Below, in pieces: positions 24,810 to 33,400 of a stretch of DNA of 64,000 nt; position 1 is the first letter of the stretch, and each line of letters begins with the position of its first letter. The notes under the pieces were generated by a model. It was not told the origin of the DNA and searched no databases. It saw nothing but the letters and a program-made list of their open reading frames with translations. Location of the stretch: positions 1-64,000 of the forward strand of contig CANQJZ010000004.1 of assembly GCA_947624385.1 (NCBI GenBank), given 5' to 3'. A program made the translations under genes and the position numbers. The stretch comes from an uncultured Oscillospiraceae bacterium. Lineage in GTDB: Bacteria; Bacillota; Clostridia; Oscillospirales; Oscillospiraceae.

Positions 24810-24838
24810 TTGCATTTTTGCGGTAAGTATGGTAATAT
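24810..24838 (+). promoter_or_regulatory. Promoter of uppP
   Basis: TTGCAT (24810-24815), 17-nt spacer, TAATAT (24833-24838), directly after the repeat. Confidence 0.6.
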
Positions 24839-24872
24839 ACTGGTTTGGTAAACATAACGCGGAGGAAATGAC

Positions 24873-25715
24873 ATGACGATCTTATATGCCGCCATATTGG
24901 GCCTGGTCCAGGGGGTGGCGGAATTTCTGCCCATATCCAGCTCCGGCCATCTGGCGCTGCTGGAAAACATCATGGGCGGCGCGGGGCTGATGGAGCTGGA
25001 CAACAGCGCCCTTTTCAACATCATGCTCCACCTGGCTACGCTGCTGGCCGTGCTGGCGGTGTACTGGAAGGACGTGTGCGCCATGGTCTTCGAGCTGGGC
25101 AACATGGGCGGCGACCTTATCCACGGCCGGGGCCTGGGTATCCACGACCGGCCCGCCCGGAAGATGATCTATATGCTCATCCTGGCCACGCTGCCGCTCT
25201 TTCTCATCGTGCCCTTTAATGACGCCATCGAGAGCCTGAACAACATCCCCTGGTTCATCGGCGCGGCGCTGATTTTAACGGGCACGCTGCTGTACATATC
25301 CGACCGGCTGCCGGCGGGTACCAAGAACGTCAGGACCATGACGGCCGTGGACGCGCTGGTCATCGGCCTGGCCCAGGGGCTGGCCACCATGCCCGGTCTG
25401 AGCCGGTCCGGGACGACGATAGCCGCCGGTATGGGCCGGGGGCTGAAGCGGTCCTTCGCGGTGCGGTTTTCGTTCCTCATGAGCCTGCTGTCTGTGGCGG
25501 GCGCGGTGATCTTACAGGTGCTGGACGTGGCAAAGGAGGGCATTGACACGGCGATGCTGCCCGCCTACGCCGTGGGCATGGCGGTAGCCGGCGTCACGGG
25601 GTACGCGTCCATAAGGCTTTTACAGGCCATCGTCCGCAAGGGCCGGTTCGGCGGCTTTGCGTATTACTGCTGGGCCGTGGGCCTGGTGAGCATCGCGGTC
25701 TCTATCTGGCTTTAA
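24873..25715 (+). CDS. uppP: Undecaprenyl-diphosphatase (BacA type)
   Basis: Dephosphorylates undecaprenyl pyrophosphate to recycle the lipid carrier of peptidoglycan synthesis; overexpression gives bacitracin resistance in other bacteria. 280 residues with about eight membrane segments. The two active-site motifs are present: VQGVAEFLPISSSGHL at residues 10-25 and AQGLATMPGLSRSGTTI near residue 170. The start follows GGAGG. It is followed by a family B repeat and then ftsK. Confidence 0.94.
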   Translation: MTILYAAILGLVQGVAEFLPISSSGHLALLENIMGGAGLMELDNSALFNIMLHLATLLAVLAVYWKDVCAMVFELGNMGGDLIHGRGLGIHDRPARKMIYMLILATLPLFLIVPFNDAIESLNNIPWFIGAALILTGTLLYISDRLPAGTKNVRTMTAVDALVIGLAQGLATMPGLSRSGTTIAAGMGRGLKRSFAVRFSFLMSLLSVAGAVILQVLDVAKEGIDTAMLPAYAVGMAVAGVTGYASIRLLQAIVRKGRFGGFAYYCWAVGLVSIAVSIWL

Positions 25716-25716
25716 A

Positions 25717-25981
25717 ACGCCGTGTTTTTCACGGCGGCAAGCCGCCGCAAAAAACGCCGCTTCGTCGCCGCTCGCTGGGCTAGGTCGTGATTTGCCGCAA
25801 GCGGCAAACCCCGAATAGCCCGCGGCGTCTCCTCTCCCCACGCGACAGGCGTGTCGCGTGGGGGCCCCAAAACCACGCGCCCGCATAGCGTGCGCATGGC
25901 GGCTATTTATCCCATTCGAGGCGGGGCTCCCGCCCCCCTCGAGCTCCCCCTTGCGTTACGTACATTTTCTATTTCTTTGAC
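25717..25981 (-). repeat. Interspersed repeat, family B, long copy
   Basis: About 265 bp. Read on the minus strand it begins GTCAAAGAAATAGAAAATGT and includes AAGGGGGAGCTCGAGGGGG, GCCTCGAATGGGATAAATAG, the CCCCACGCGA..TCGCGTGGGG hairpin and GGCTATTCGGGGTTTGCCGC, ending AAAAACACGGCG. The copy at 12421-12580 has the same ends but lacks the middle. It ends 15 nt before the ftsK start. Confidence 0.8.
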
Positions 25982-25996
25982 AGACTGGTAGAGCAT

Positions 25997-28954
25997 ATGG
26001 CACAGAAGAAAACGACTGCGGGCCGGAGCACGGCGAAAAAGCCGGCCTCCACGTCCCGGAGCGCCACAACAAAAAAGAAGACGACCGCCTCCCGGAGCAC
26101 CGGTACCCGGTCCAGCGCGCCCGCCAAGCGGTCCGGCGCCAAGACGACCAGATCCGGCGGTTCCAGGACCAGCGCGTCCAAGACGGCCAGCACCAAGCGT
26201 GCGGCCCCTAAGGCCAGCGGCGCCAGGTCCGCGCCGGAGGTCCAGTCCCGGCAGCCCATCCGCCGTCAGGCGGGGTCATGGGCGCTGCTGTTTCTGGGGC
26301 TGATCGCCGGCATCGGGTACTTCCCGGTGGACGCATGGCTGGTGGCCGGTATACGAAACATAGCCTCGGGCCTGTTCGGCTGGGGGTTTTATCTGCTGCC
26401 CGTGTGTCTGCTGGCGGGGGCGCTGATACTGGCGTTTCAGCGGGAGCAGCCCGTGGCGGCGCGGGTGGTGAGCGCGCTGCTGCTGCCCGTGGTGTTCGGC
26501 GCGTTCATCCATCTGCTGCTGTTCGCCCAGGACAACGTGTTCTCCATCGGCCTGGGGGACGGATTTCGCAAGCTGTGGCAGTACGGGCAGTATCTGACCG
26601 AGTACTGCGGCGGCGCGGTCAGCGGGGCGCTCGGCATCGCGCTGAAGAAGTCCGTGGGCATCATCGGCGGGTTCGTGGTGCTGGTGGTGGCGTTCTGTCT
26701 GCTGCTGCTGCAGGCCGCCAATCTGTCCGTGGTGGAGCTCTGGGGCTGGTTCAAGGAAAGGCCCAGGCCGGAGTACCCGCCGGAGGACGATTTCTTCGAG
26801 CCCGGCGAGGACGAGGGCTTCGCTGAGGAGGACTATCTCTTCCCCCTGGACGGCGGCAAGCCCATCCGGAAAACCGAGCCTGTAGTCGAGCCCCCCGCGC
26901 CCAAGCGTCAGAACAGGGCCCAGAGCGCGCCCAGGGCCCAGCCGGTCCCGGCCAGGGAGCCGACGCCGGCGGATACCCTGACGGCGGAGGAAAAGATCAT
27001 CCGCCGCCGGAATTTCTACGACCAGAGCCGGGAGCAGGAAAAGGACCTTCTCTTCGCCCAGTTCGACCTGGACCCGGTCCAGCCCGCGGCCCCGGAAAAG
27101 CCCAAAGTCCCCAAGGCCAAGGACCGGCCCAGGCCTGTTCCCACGGCCCGCAAGCCCGCCCCCTCCCCTACCGACGACGTGCAGCCCATGACGCCGGAGG
27201 AGGCGGCCGACATCGCCGGGGTGGAAATACAGTCCGCGGACATGGACGAGGCCGCCAAGGCCCCCAAAAAGGAGAAGATCGACGTGGCCGCCGAGGGCGC
27301 GGCCATCGCCCAGGCCATCGAGGCGGACGCGGACGAGGACAGGCCCGAGTACGTCTATCCGCCGGTGGACCTGCTCAATTCCAGCGGCGACGAGACATAC
27401 GAGGCCGACGGGGACATCGACGAGATGGAGGCCCAATTGGAGAGCGCCGTGCGCAGCTTCGGCGTGGGCGCAAGCGTGGTGGGCGCGGTGTACGGCCCCA
27501 CCATCACCCGCTATGAGATGAAGCTGGACCAGGGCGTGAAGCTCAATAAGATCACCAACCTGGCCGGGGATATCGCCCTGAGTCTGGGCGTGAAGAGCGT
27601 GCGTATCGCGCCGGTGCCGGACAAGATCTCCACCGTGGGTGTGGAGGTGCCCAACAAGAGCGTGCGGACCGTGTGGCTCGGCGACCTGGTGGACTCCGAC
27701 GCCTTCCGGGGCGATAAAAACAAGCTGTGCGTGGCCCTGGGCAAGGACATCGGCGGCAGCGTGGTGCTGTGCAACCTGGCGAAAATGCCCCACCTGCTCA
27801 TCGCCGGTACCACCGGCTCGGGCAAATCCGTGTGCGTCAACTCTATGATCCTGAGTTTGCTCTATAAGTCCACGCCCGACGAGGTCCGCATGATCATGAT
27901 CGACCCCAAGATGGTGGAGTTCGTGGTCTACAACGGCATGCCCCATCTCTACGTGCCCGTGGTCACCGACGCGAAAAAGGCGGCGGGGGCCCTGCAGTGG
28001 GCGGTGGTGGAGATGCTCAAGCGCTACCGGCTGTTCTCCGAATCCGGCGTGCGGGACCTGGCCAGCTACAACACCATCCAGCGCCGGGAGGGCGGGGAGA
28101 CATTGCCCCAGGTGGTCATCTTCATCGACGAGCTGGCCGACCTGATGATGGTGGCGTCCAAGGAAGTGGAGGAATCCGTGTGCCGGGTGGCCCAGATGGG
28201 CCGCGCCGCCGGCATGCACCTGGTCATCGCCACCCAGAGCCCACGTGCCGACGTGATCACGGGCCTGATGAAGGCCAATATCCCCAGCCGTATCGCCCTT
28301 TCCGTGTCCGGGCCGCTGGAAAGCCGTATCATCCTGGACCAGCAGGGGGCGGAAAAGCTTCTGGGCAACGGCGACATGCTCTACTCCCCCATCGGCAGCA
28401 AGCCGGTGCGGCTCCAAGGCGCCTTCGTCACCGACGAGGAGCGGGAGGAGATCATCAACTTCGTGAAGAAGGAGGCCGAGGCCGAGTACTCCGACGAGAT
28501 ACTGGCGGAGATCGAGAAGGCCGCGGCGGACAAGGACGCCAAGAACGCCCCCGCCGAGGAGGAGTCCGGCGGCAAGGGCGATTACGACGAGCTGCTGCCC
28601 CAGGCGGTGGACGTGATATTCGAGACGAAACAGGCGTCCGTCTCCATGCTCCAGCGGCGGCTGAAGCTGGGCTATTCCCGGGCCGCCCGGCTCATCGACC
28701 AACTGGAGGAAGTGGGCGTGGTGGGGCCCTACGAGGGGTCCAAGCCCAGGCAGATCGTCATCACCAAGCAGCAGTGGCAGGAGATGCAGTACGCCCAGGG
28801 TACCGCCCCCGTGGACACCATCGCCCGGGAATTTGCCCAGGTGTCCGAGAGCGACGAGTTCGCCCAAACGGAGGAAGAGACGCAGGCCGACCTGCCGCCC
28901 TTCGACCTGGACGATGAAGACAGTGACGACGCCGGGGAGGATGAAACGCTGTGA
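25997..28954 (+). CDS. ftsK: FtsK/SpoIIIE-family DNA translocase
   Basis: Pumps chromosomal DNA through the division or sporulation septum. 985 residues. Residues 1-85 are a basic Lys/Ser/Thr/Ala-rich leader, unusually long. Four hydrophobic segments lie within residues 90-250, followed by an acidic/proline linker to about residue 450. The motor has Walker A GTTGSGKS (near residue 605) and Walker B VVIFIDELADLM (near 710). A winged-helix gamma domain (VSMLQRRLKLGYSRAARLID, near 880) reads polar DNA sequences. The ribosome site is weak (GGTAGAG). It overlaps mrnC by four nt. SpoIIIE versus FtsK role cannot be decided. Confidence 0.93.
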   Translation: MAQKKTTAGRSTAKKPASTSRSATTKKKTTASRSTGTRSSAPAKRSGAKTTRSGGSRTSASKTASTKRAAPKASGARSAPEVQSRQPIRRQAGSWALLFLGLIAGIGYFPVDAWLVAGIRNIASGLFGWGFYLLPVCLLAGALILAFQREQPVAARVVSALLLPVVFGAFIHLLLFAQDNVFSIGLGDGFRKLWQYGQYLTEYCGGAVSGALGIALKKSVGIIGGFVVLVVAFCLLLLQAANLSVVELWGWFKERPRPEYPPEDDFFEPGEDEGFAEEDYLFPLDGGKPIRKTEPVVEPPAPKRQNRAQSAPRAQPVPAREPTPADTLTAEEKIIRRRNFYDQSREQEKDLLFAQFDLDPVQPAAPEKPKVPKAKDRPRPVPTARKPAPSPTDDVQPMTPEEAADIAGVEIQSADMDEAAKAPKKEKIDVAAEGAAIAQAIEADADEDRPEYVYPPVDLLNSSGDETYEADGDIDEMEAQLESAVRSFGVGASVVGAVYGPTITRYEMKLDQGVKLNKITNLAGDIALSLGVKSVRIAPVPDKISTVGVEVPNKSVRTVWLGDLVDSDAFRGDKNKLCVALGKDIGGSVVLCNLAKMPHLLIAGTTGSGKSVCVNSMILSLLYKSTPDEVRMIMIDPKMVEFVVYNGMPHLYVPVVTDAKKAAGALQWAVVEMLKRYRLFSESGVRDLASYNTIQRREGGETLPQVVIFIDELADLMMVASKEVEESVCRVAQMGRAAGMHLVIATQSPRADVITGLMKANIPSRIALSVSGPLESRIILDQQGAEKLLGNGDMLYSPIGSKPVRLQGAFVTDEEREEIINFVKKEAEAEYSDEILAEIEKAAADKDAKNAPAEEESGGKGDYDELLPQAVDVIFETKQASVSMLQRRLKLGYSRAARLIDQLEEVGVVGPYEGSKPRQIVITKQQWQEMQYAQGTAPVDTIAREFAQVSESDEFAQTEEETQADLPPFDLDDEDSDDAGEDETL

Positions 28955-29361
28955 CGGAATTGACCGCGCCGGTGGACGAGCACGTCCTGCAGGGGCTTGG
29001 AACGCTGGAATTGGCGTACGTGGGCGACGGTGTGTTTGAGCTTCTGGTCCGCACGGCGCTTATCCGCCAGGGAGGCGGCCGGGTGGGTGATCTGCACCGC
29101 TCGGCGGTGGCCTACGTGGCCGCGCCGGCCCAGGCGGCGGCGCTGGAAAGGCTGCTGCCGACGCTGATGGAGGAGGAAGAAAGGATCGTCCACCGGGGCC
29201 GCAACGCCCATGTCCACGGCTGCCCCGCCGGGTGTACCCCGGCCCAGTATCATGCCGCCACGGCGCTGGAGGCGCTGTTCGGCTGGCTGTGGCTGGCGGG
29301 CCGGACAGAGCGGGTGCGGGCGCTGTTCGCCGAAATATGGGAGGAAAATCATGCCTCTTGA
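28951..29361 (+). CDS. mrnC: Mini-ribonuclease III
   Basis: Matures the ends of 23S rRNA in Bacillota. 136 residues, only the RNase III catalytic domain without a double-stranded RNA-binding domain, as in the MrnC family. The catalytic signature is LELAYVGDGVFELLVR near residue 20; the second acidic site is in ATALEALFGWLWL near residue 105. It starts with GTG at 28951, overlapping the ftsK stop (GTGA), with GGGGAGG upstream. Confidence 0.9.
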   Translation: MTELTAPVDEHVLQGLGTLELAYVGDGVFELLVRTALIRQGGGRVGDLHRSAVAYVAAPAQAAALERLLPTLMEEEERIVHRGRNAHVHGCPAGCTPAQYHAATALEALFGWLWLAGRTERVRALFAEIWEENHAS

Positions 29362-30943
29362 CGCCGTATTTATAACCGAATTGGGCCGGGAGCTTCATGA
29401 AAAGCTCGCCGGCAGCAAGATCGACCGTGTCCACCAGCCGGAAAAGGACACGGTCGTGCTCACCCTGCGGGGCAACCGGGGCAACGCCCGGCTGGTGTTG
29501 TGCTTCGGCTCCGGGTCGGCCCGGGTGTGCCTGACCCAGGCGGAGTACGAAAATCCCGCCCAGCCGCCCATGTTCTGTATGCTCCTGCGCAAGCACATTC
29601 TGGGCGCACGGGTCACGGCGGTGGAGCAGCCGGAAAATGAGCGGATGCTGCTTATCCGCCTGGTGGCCTTTGACGAGCTGGGCCGGGCGGCGGAGAAAAC
29701 CATCGCCATGGAGATGCTGGGCCGCAACGCAAACCTCATTTTGATCGACGCCGACGGCCGTATTCTGGACGCGGCCCGCCGGGTGGACGAGGAGATGAGC
29801 CCCCTGCGCCAGCTTCTGCCGGGGCTTATCTACCGGCTGCCGCCCAAGCCCGCGCCGGGGAAATTCTCCGGCCTGTCGCCGCTGATACGGCGGGAGATGG
29901 AGTGGCGGGGCCTGCCGCCGGTGTTGGAGAGTTTGGAAGGCTTGGAGCGGACCCCCACCATGCTGGTGGAGGACGGCAAGGCCGTGGACTTCACCTTTAT
30001 GCCCATTTTGCAGTACGGGCCGCGCACGGAGAGCGTGAGCTATCCGGGCTGGTCCGACCTGTTGGAGGCGTTTTACGCCGAGAAGGACCGGACCGAGCAC
30101 CTGAAAAGCCGGGCCCGGAGCCTGGCCAAGCTGGTGCGCAGCGCCAAGAGCCGGACGGAGAAAAAGCTGGCCCTGCGTCTGCGGGAGCTGGAAGCCACCC
30201 AGGACCGGGAGGCGGACAAGCGCCGGGGCGATTTAATTACCGCCAATATATGGCGGATGAAGCCAGGCATGTCCAGCGTGACGCTGGAGGATTTTTACGA
30301 GCAGGACACTCCCCTGGTGGACGTGCCTCTGGACCCGCGCAAGTCCCCCCAGCAGAACGCGGCGGCGTATTACAAACAGTACGCCAAGAAAAAAACCGCA
30401 CGGGAACACCTGGTGGGCCTTATCGGGGAGAACCGGATGGAGGCGGAGTACCTCAGCTCCATCGCCGTGGAGCTGGACCGGGCCCAGACCCAGAGCGATT
30501 TAGAGGTGATACGCCAGGAGCTGGTCAAGGCCGGTTATGTGCGGGAGGCCAAGGCCAAGGGCAAGCGCCGGGAAAAGCCGGCCCAGCCTCTGCGGTTCGT
30601 CACCTCGGCGGGGCTGGAGGTGCTGGTGGGCCGGAGCAACCTGCAAAACGACGAGCTGACGTTCAAAACCGCCCGGCGCACGGACCTGTGGCTGCACGCG
30701 CAGAAGCTCCACGGAGCCCACGTGATATTGCGCTGCGAGGGCGCAGAGCCGGACGAGCAGTCCATATACGAGGCGGCCTCGCTGGCGGCGTTTTACTCCG
30801 AGGGCGGTCAGGCCGGGCGGGTGGCGGTGGACGTGACCCAGGTCCGGTTCGTGAAAAAGCAAAAAGGCGCCCGCCCCGGCATGGTGCTGTACACGGACCA
30901 AAGAACGATCATGGCGGAACCGAGGAAAGAGATATCATCCTAA
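29351..30943 (+). CDS. rqcH: RqcH / NFACT-family ribosome rescue factor (FbpA-like)
   Basis: Binds stalled 50S subunits and directs C-terminal alanine tailing in Bacillus; older annotations call it fibronectin-binding protein. 530 residues. NFACT-N covers about residues 1-200 (MLGRNANLILID), a long coiled coil about residues 240-420, and NFACT-R about 425-520 with the hallmark RRTDLWLHAQKLHGAHVIL. The start at 29351 overlaps the mrnC end by 11 nt, so ftsK-mrnC-rqcH are translationally coupled. Confidence 0.92.
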   Translation: MPLDAVFITELGRELHEKLAGSKIDRVHQPEKDTVVLTLRGNRGNARLVLCFGSGSARVCLTQAEYENPAQPPMFCMLLRKHILGARVTAVEQPENERMLLIRLVAFDELGRAAEKTIAMEMLGRNANLILIDADGRILDAARRVDEEMSPLRQLLPGLIYRLPPKPAPGKFSGLSPLIRREMEWRGLPPVLESLEGLERTPTMLVEDGKAVDFTFMPILQYGPRTESVSYPGWSDLLEAFYAEKDRTEHLKSRARSLAKLVRSAKSRTEKKLALRLRELEATQDREADKRRGDLITANIWRMKPGMSSVTLEDFYEQDTPLVDVPLDPRKSPQQNAAAYYKQYAKKKTAREHLVGLIGENRMEAEYLSSIAVELDRAQTQSDLEVIRQELVKAGYVREAKAKGKRREKPAQPLRFVTSAGLEVLVGRSNLQNDELTFKTARRTDLWLHAQKLHGAHVILRCEGAEPDEQSIYEAASLAAFYSEGGQAGRVAVDVTQVRFVKKQKGARPGMVLYTDQRTIMAEPRKEISS

Positions 30944-30959
30944 ACAGGGGGGAAAGCAT

Positions 30960-31547
30960 ATGGTAACGATTCGACCGCTGCGCCCGGAGCTATGCGAGGA
31001 TTGGCTCGGGTTTTTTGAAAAAATCGCGTTTGGCGATCATGGGGAGTGGGCGTTTTGCTATTGTCTGGAGGGGCATTTGGATCGGGAGACCGACGACAAA
31101 TTGACAGAGCCAAATGACCGCAGGAAAAAAGCCGTTGAATTGATCGAAACGGGTGAAATGCAGGGGTATCTTGCTTATTTGGATAATACGGTCGTCGGTT
31201 GGTGCAACGCCAACGATCGAAAAAACTATAAATACATTGCCGAAATGTTTCAGAAGATCGGCTATCAGCCAAATGATAAGAAAGACGCAAAGGTAAAGTC
31301 GATTTTCTGCTTTGTGGTCGCGCCCGAATATCGGGGGAAAGGGATCGCGCAAAGTCTGCTGGAACGCGTATGTGAAGACGCGGCGCGGGACGGATATTCC
31401 TGTGTAGAGGCCTATCCGTTTGCAGATAAAAAATTCGAGTATCAGTATCATGGAACCGCCGGTATGTATGAGAGAAACAGCTTTTTTGAAATCGCGGATC
31501 TGAATTATGTGAAAGTCGTGCGTAAAAATTTGATTTGCCAGAAATAA
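30960..31547 (+). CDS. GNAT family N-acetyltransferase
   Basis: A 195-residue acetyltransferase. The acetyl-CoA loop is FCFVVAPEYRGKGIAQSLLE near residue 120, matching the family R-G-x-G-x-A pattern. The acceptor is unknown. GGGGGGAAAG precedes the start. Base composition and codon use are clearly more AT-rich than neighbours (many AAA, GAT, TTT codons), which suggests recent acquisition. It follows rqcH by 16 nt and may be read from that operon; a terminator follows directly. Confidence 0.85.
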   Translation: MVTIRPLRPELCEDWLGFFEKIAFGDHGEWAFCYCLEGHLDRETDDKLTEPNDRRKKAVELIETGEMQGYLAYLDNTVVGWCNANDRKNYKYIAEMFQKIGYQPNDKKDAKVKSIFCFVVAPEYRGKGIAQSLLERVCEDAARDGYSCVEAYPFADKKFEYQYHGTAGMYERNSFFEIADLNYVKVVRKNLICQK

Positions 31548-31578
31548 CAAAAAACCTGCCCGATGGCAGGTTTTTTGT
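31548..31578. terminator. Bidirectional terminator between the acetyltransferase and SLH genes
   Basis: AAAAAACCTGCC-CGAT-GGCAGGTTTTTT is a perfect palindrome with T-runs in both directions, just between two convergent stop codons. Confidence 0.9.
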
Positions 31579-32661
31579 TTACCGTCCCGTGAGAAGGCCG
31601 ATGGCGTTGGCCAGAAGCTCCGCCGCGCCGGAGCGGGTGAGCACCGCCTCCACGTCCTCCCAGTCGTAGGGCATGACCCCGGCGGCGGTGAGATTCGCCA
31701 CGGCCTGGGCCCAGGGCTGGCCGCCGTTTTCCTCCCCCACGTAGGCCGCCGCGCTGACCACGTTGGTCACGCCAAGAACGGCGTTCAGCGTCACACAGGC
31801 CTCCTGCATGGTGATGGGCTCGGCCGGGTCATAGGTCGCGCCGGTGGCGGTGGACTGGCCGGTGATATAGCCGTTCATGAGAGCCGTGGCCACATAGGGC
31901 TTGAGCCAGGGGCCGATGGACTCGTCGTCCTGAAAGCCGGTGGAGCTGACGCCCTTAAGCACGTCGCAGTCCGCCGCCGTCATGCACATGGTGAGAAACT
32001 CGCCCCGGCTCACTTCCGCGTCCGGGTGGAACACGTAATCGCTGCCCACGTTCTCCGCCGTGAACACCCCGGCTTCCGTGAGGGCGATGGCCGCGTACTC
32101 ACAGCCCTGGCCGGTCAGGTCGGAATAGGTCACCTTGGACTTCTGCTTGATAAGCTTGATGATGACCGTGCCCTCCTGGGAGGCGTTGCCGGCGCTGTCC
32201 ACGGCCCGGAAGCCGAAGTAGTCCTTGCCCCGCTTGCCCTCTTTGGGGGTGTAGACGAAATAGCCCTGGGCGGAAAGCTCCACCGTGCCCTTCATGGGCT
32301 GGGTACACAGCTCGTAGGTCAGCGCATCGCCCTCCGCGTCATGGGCGGAGAGCTGGCCGCCCACGGACACGCCCCGGTAGGTCTCGATCTGCTGGTTCTC
32401 CGCCACGGGCGGGGTGTTCTCCTTCCCCGGCTGGGCGGCGTTGGCGTCGGCGTTATTGGCGGCGTAGGCGCCGCCGCTGACGGATACCACCGACTGGCTG
32501 GGGCCGATCTGACCGTCGGTCATGTCGGCGTCGGCGGCCGTGTCGGCGCCGGTGACCTTCGTCCAGTCGGTCACGTCCCGGACCGGCCCGGCGGCCAGCG
32601 CCGGCACAGCCCCCAGGACCATGACCGACAGCAGTATCCACGCGATCAAAGTTCGTTTCAT
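31579..32661 (-). CDS. Secreted SLH-domain protein with a cadherin-like / tandem-95 domain
   Basis: A 360-residue exported protein. Residues 1-25 are a signal peptide ending ALA. A linker leads to an Ig/cadherin-like domain of the tandem-95 type (about residues 85-180, with SAHDAEGDALTYEL and DYFGFRAVDSAGNAS). SLH-like repeats occupy about residues 185-360 (EVSRGEFLTMCMTAA, EPITMQEACVTLNAVL) and would hold it to the cell wall. The start at 32661 follows GGAGG; the ATG inside that site is rejected. The role is structural or adhesive by inference. Confidence 0.8.
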   Translation of the reverse strand: MKRTLIAWILLSVMVLGAVPALAAGPVRDVTDWTKVTGADTAADADMTDGQIGPSQSVVSVSGGAYAANNADANAAQPGKENTPPVAENQQIETYRGVSVGGQLSAHDAEGDALTYELCTQPMKGTVELSAQGYFVYTPKEGKRGKDYFGFRAVDSAGNASQEGTVIIKLIKQKSKVTYSDLTGQGCEYAAIALTEAGVFTAENVGSDYVFHPDAEVSRGEFLTMCMTAADCDVLKGVSSTGFQDDESIGPWLKPYVATALMNGYITGQSTATGATYDPAEPITMQEACVTLNAVLGVTNVVSAAAYVGEENGGQPWAQAVANLTAAGVMPYDWEDVEAVLTRSGAAELLANAIGLLTGR

Positions 32662-32780
32662 GTAACGTTCCTCCATATTGATTTGTACCGTTATTCTGTA
32701 CGGCCCACGTGCAAATTATTCCCAGAGACATCATAATCGCGGGTCCACCCGGTTATGCCAAACTTCTTTCGCGCTTTCGC

Positions 32781-32809
32781 TTGTAGTTTGCCGCCGGGTG
32801 TACTATACT
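32781..32809 (+). promoter_or_regulatory. Promoter of the ferritin gene
   Basis: TTGTAG (32781-32786), 17-nt spacer, TATACT (32804-32809), 36 nt before the start. No clear Fur box is seen. Confidence 0.55.
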
Positions 32810-32845
32810 GGAACCATCTGAACAACGAAAGGAGCGCGTTTTTCT

Positions 32846-33364
32846 ATGCTGGACAAAAACATCGCGGCCATGCTGAACGACCAGATCAACAAGGAGCTTT
32901 ACTCGGCCTATCTCTATCTGGACTTTGCCAACTACTACGCCGACGAGGGCCTGGACGGCTTCGCCCACTGGTACGAGGTCCAGGCCCAGGAGGAGCGGGA
33001 CCACGCCTTCATGCTCCGCCGGTACCTCATCAACAGCGGCGTGCGGGTGCGGTTCGAGGCCGTGGCAAAGCCCGACAAGAGCTTTTCCGACCATTTGGCC
33101 CCGCTGCAGGCCGGGTTCGAGCACGAGCAGTACGTGACCTCGCTCATCACGGCCATCTACCACGCCGCCTTCGAGCAGAAGGATTACAAGACAATGCAGT
33201 TTTTGGACTGGTTCATCAAGGAGCAGGGCGAGGAGGAGGCCACCGCCGAGGATATGGTCAAGAAGATGAAGCTCTTCGGCTCCGACGCCCGGGGGCTTTA
33301 CGCCCTGAACCAGGAGCTGGCCGCACGGGTGTACGCCCCGTCCGCCACCGGCCCGGCCATGTGA
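32846..33364 (+). CDS. ftnA: Non-haem ferritin
   Basis: Stores iron as a mineral inside a 24-subunit shell and oxidises Fe(II). 172 residues, four-helix bundle. The ferroxidase ligands are visible in NKELYSAYLYL (Glu near residue 17), QAQEERDHA (Glu and His near 50-54) and the later FIKEQGEEEATAEDM. AAAGGAG precedes the start. Alanine dehydrogenase follows after 36 nt with its own ribosome site. Confidence 0.94.
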   Translation: MLDKNIAAMLNDQINKELYSAYLYLDFANYYADEGLDGFAHWYEVQAQEERDHAFMLRRYLINSGVRVRFEAVAKPDKSFSDHLAPLQAGFEHEQYVTSLITAIYHAAFEQKDYKTMQFLDWFIKEQGEEEATAEDMVKKMKLFGSDARGLYALNQELAARVYAPSATGPAM

Positions 33365-33400
33365 ACACAGACCGGTAAATTTTATAAGGAGGGACCTGAC

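Noticed and set aside
26276..28867. Minus-strand open frame of about 860 codons inside ftsK
   Set aside because: His/Gly/Leu-rich composition without domains; ftsK on the plus strand carries every expected motor motif.
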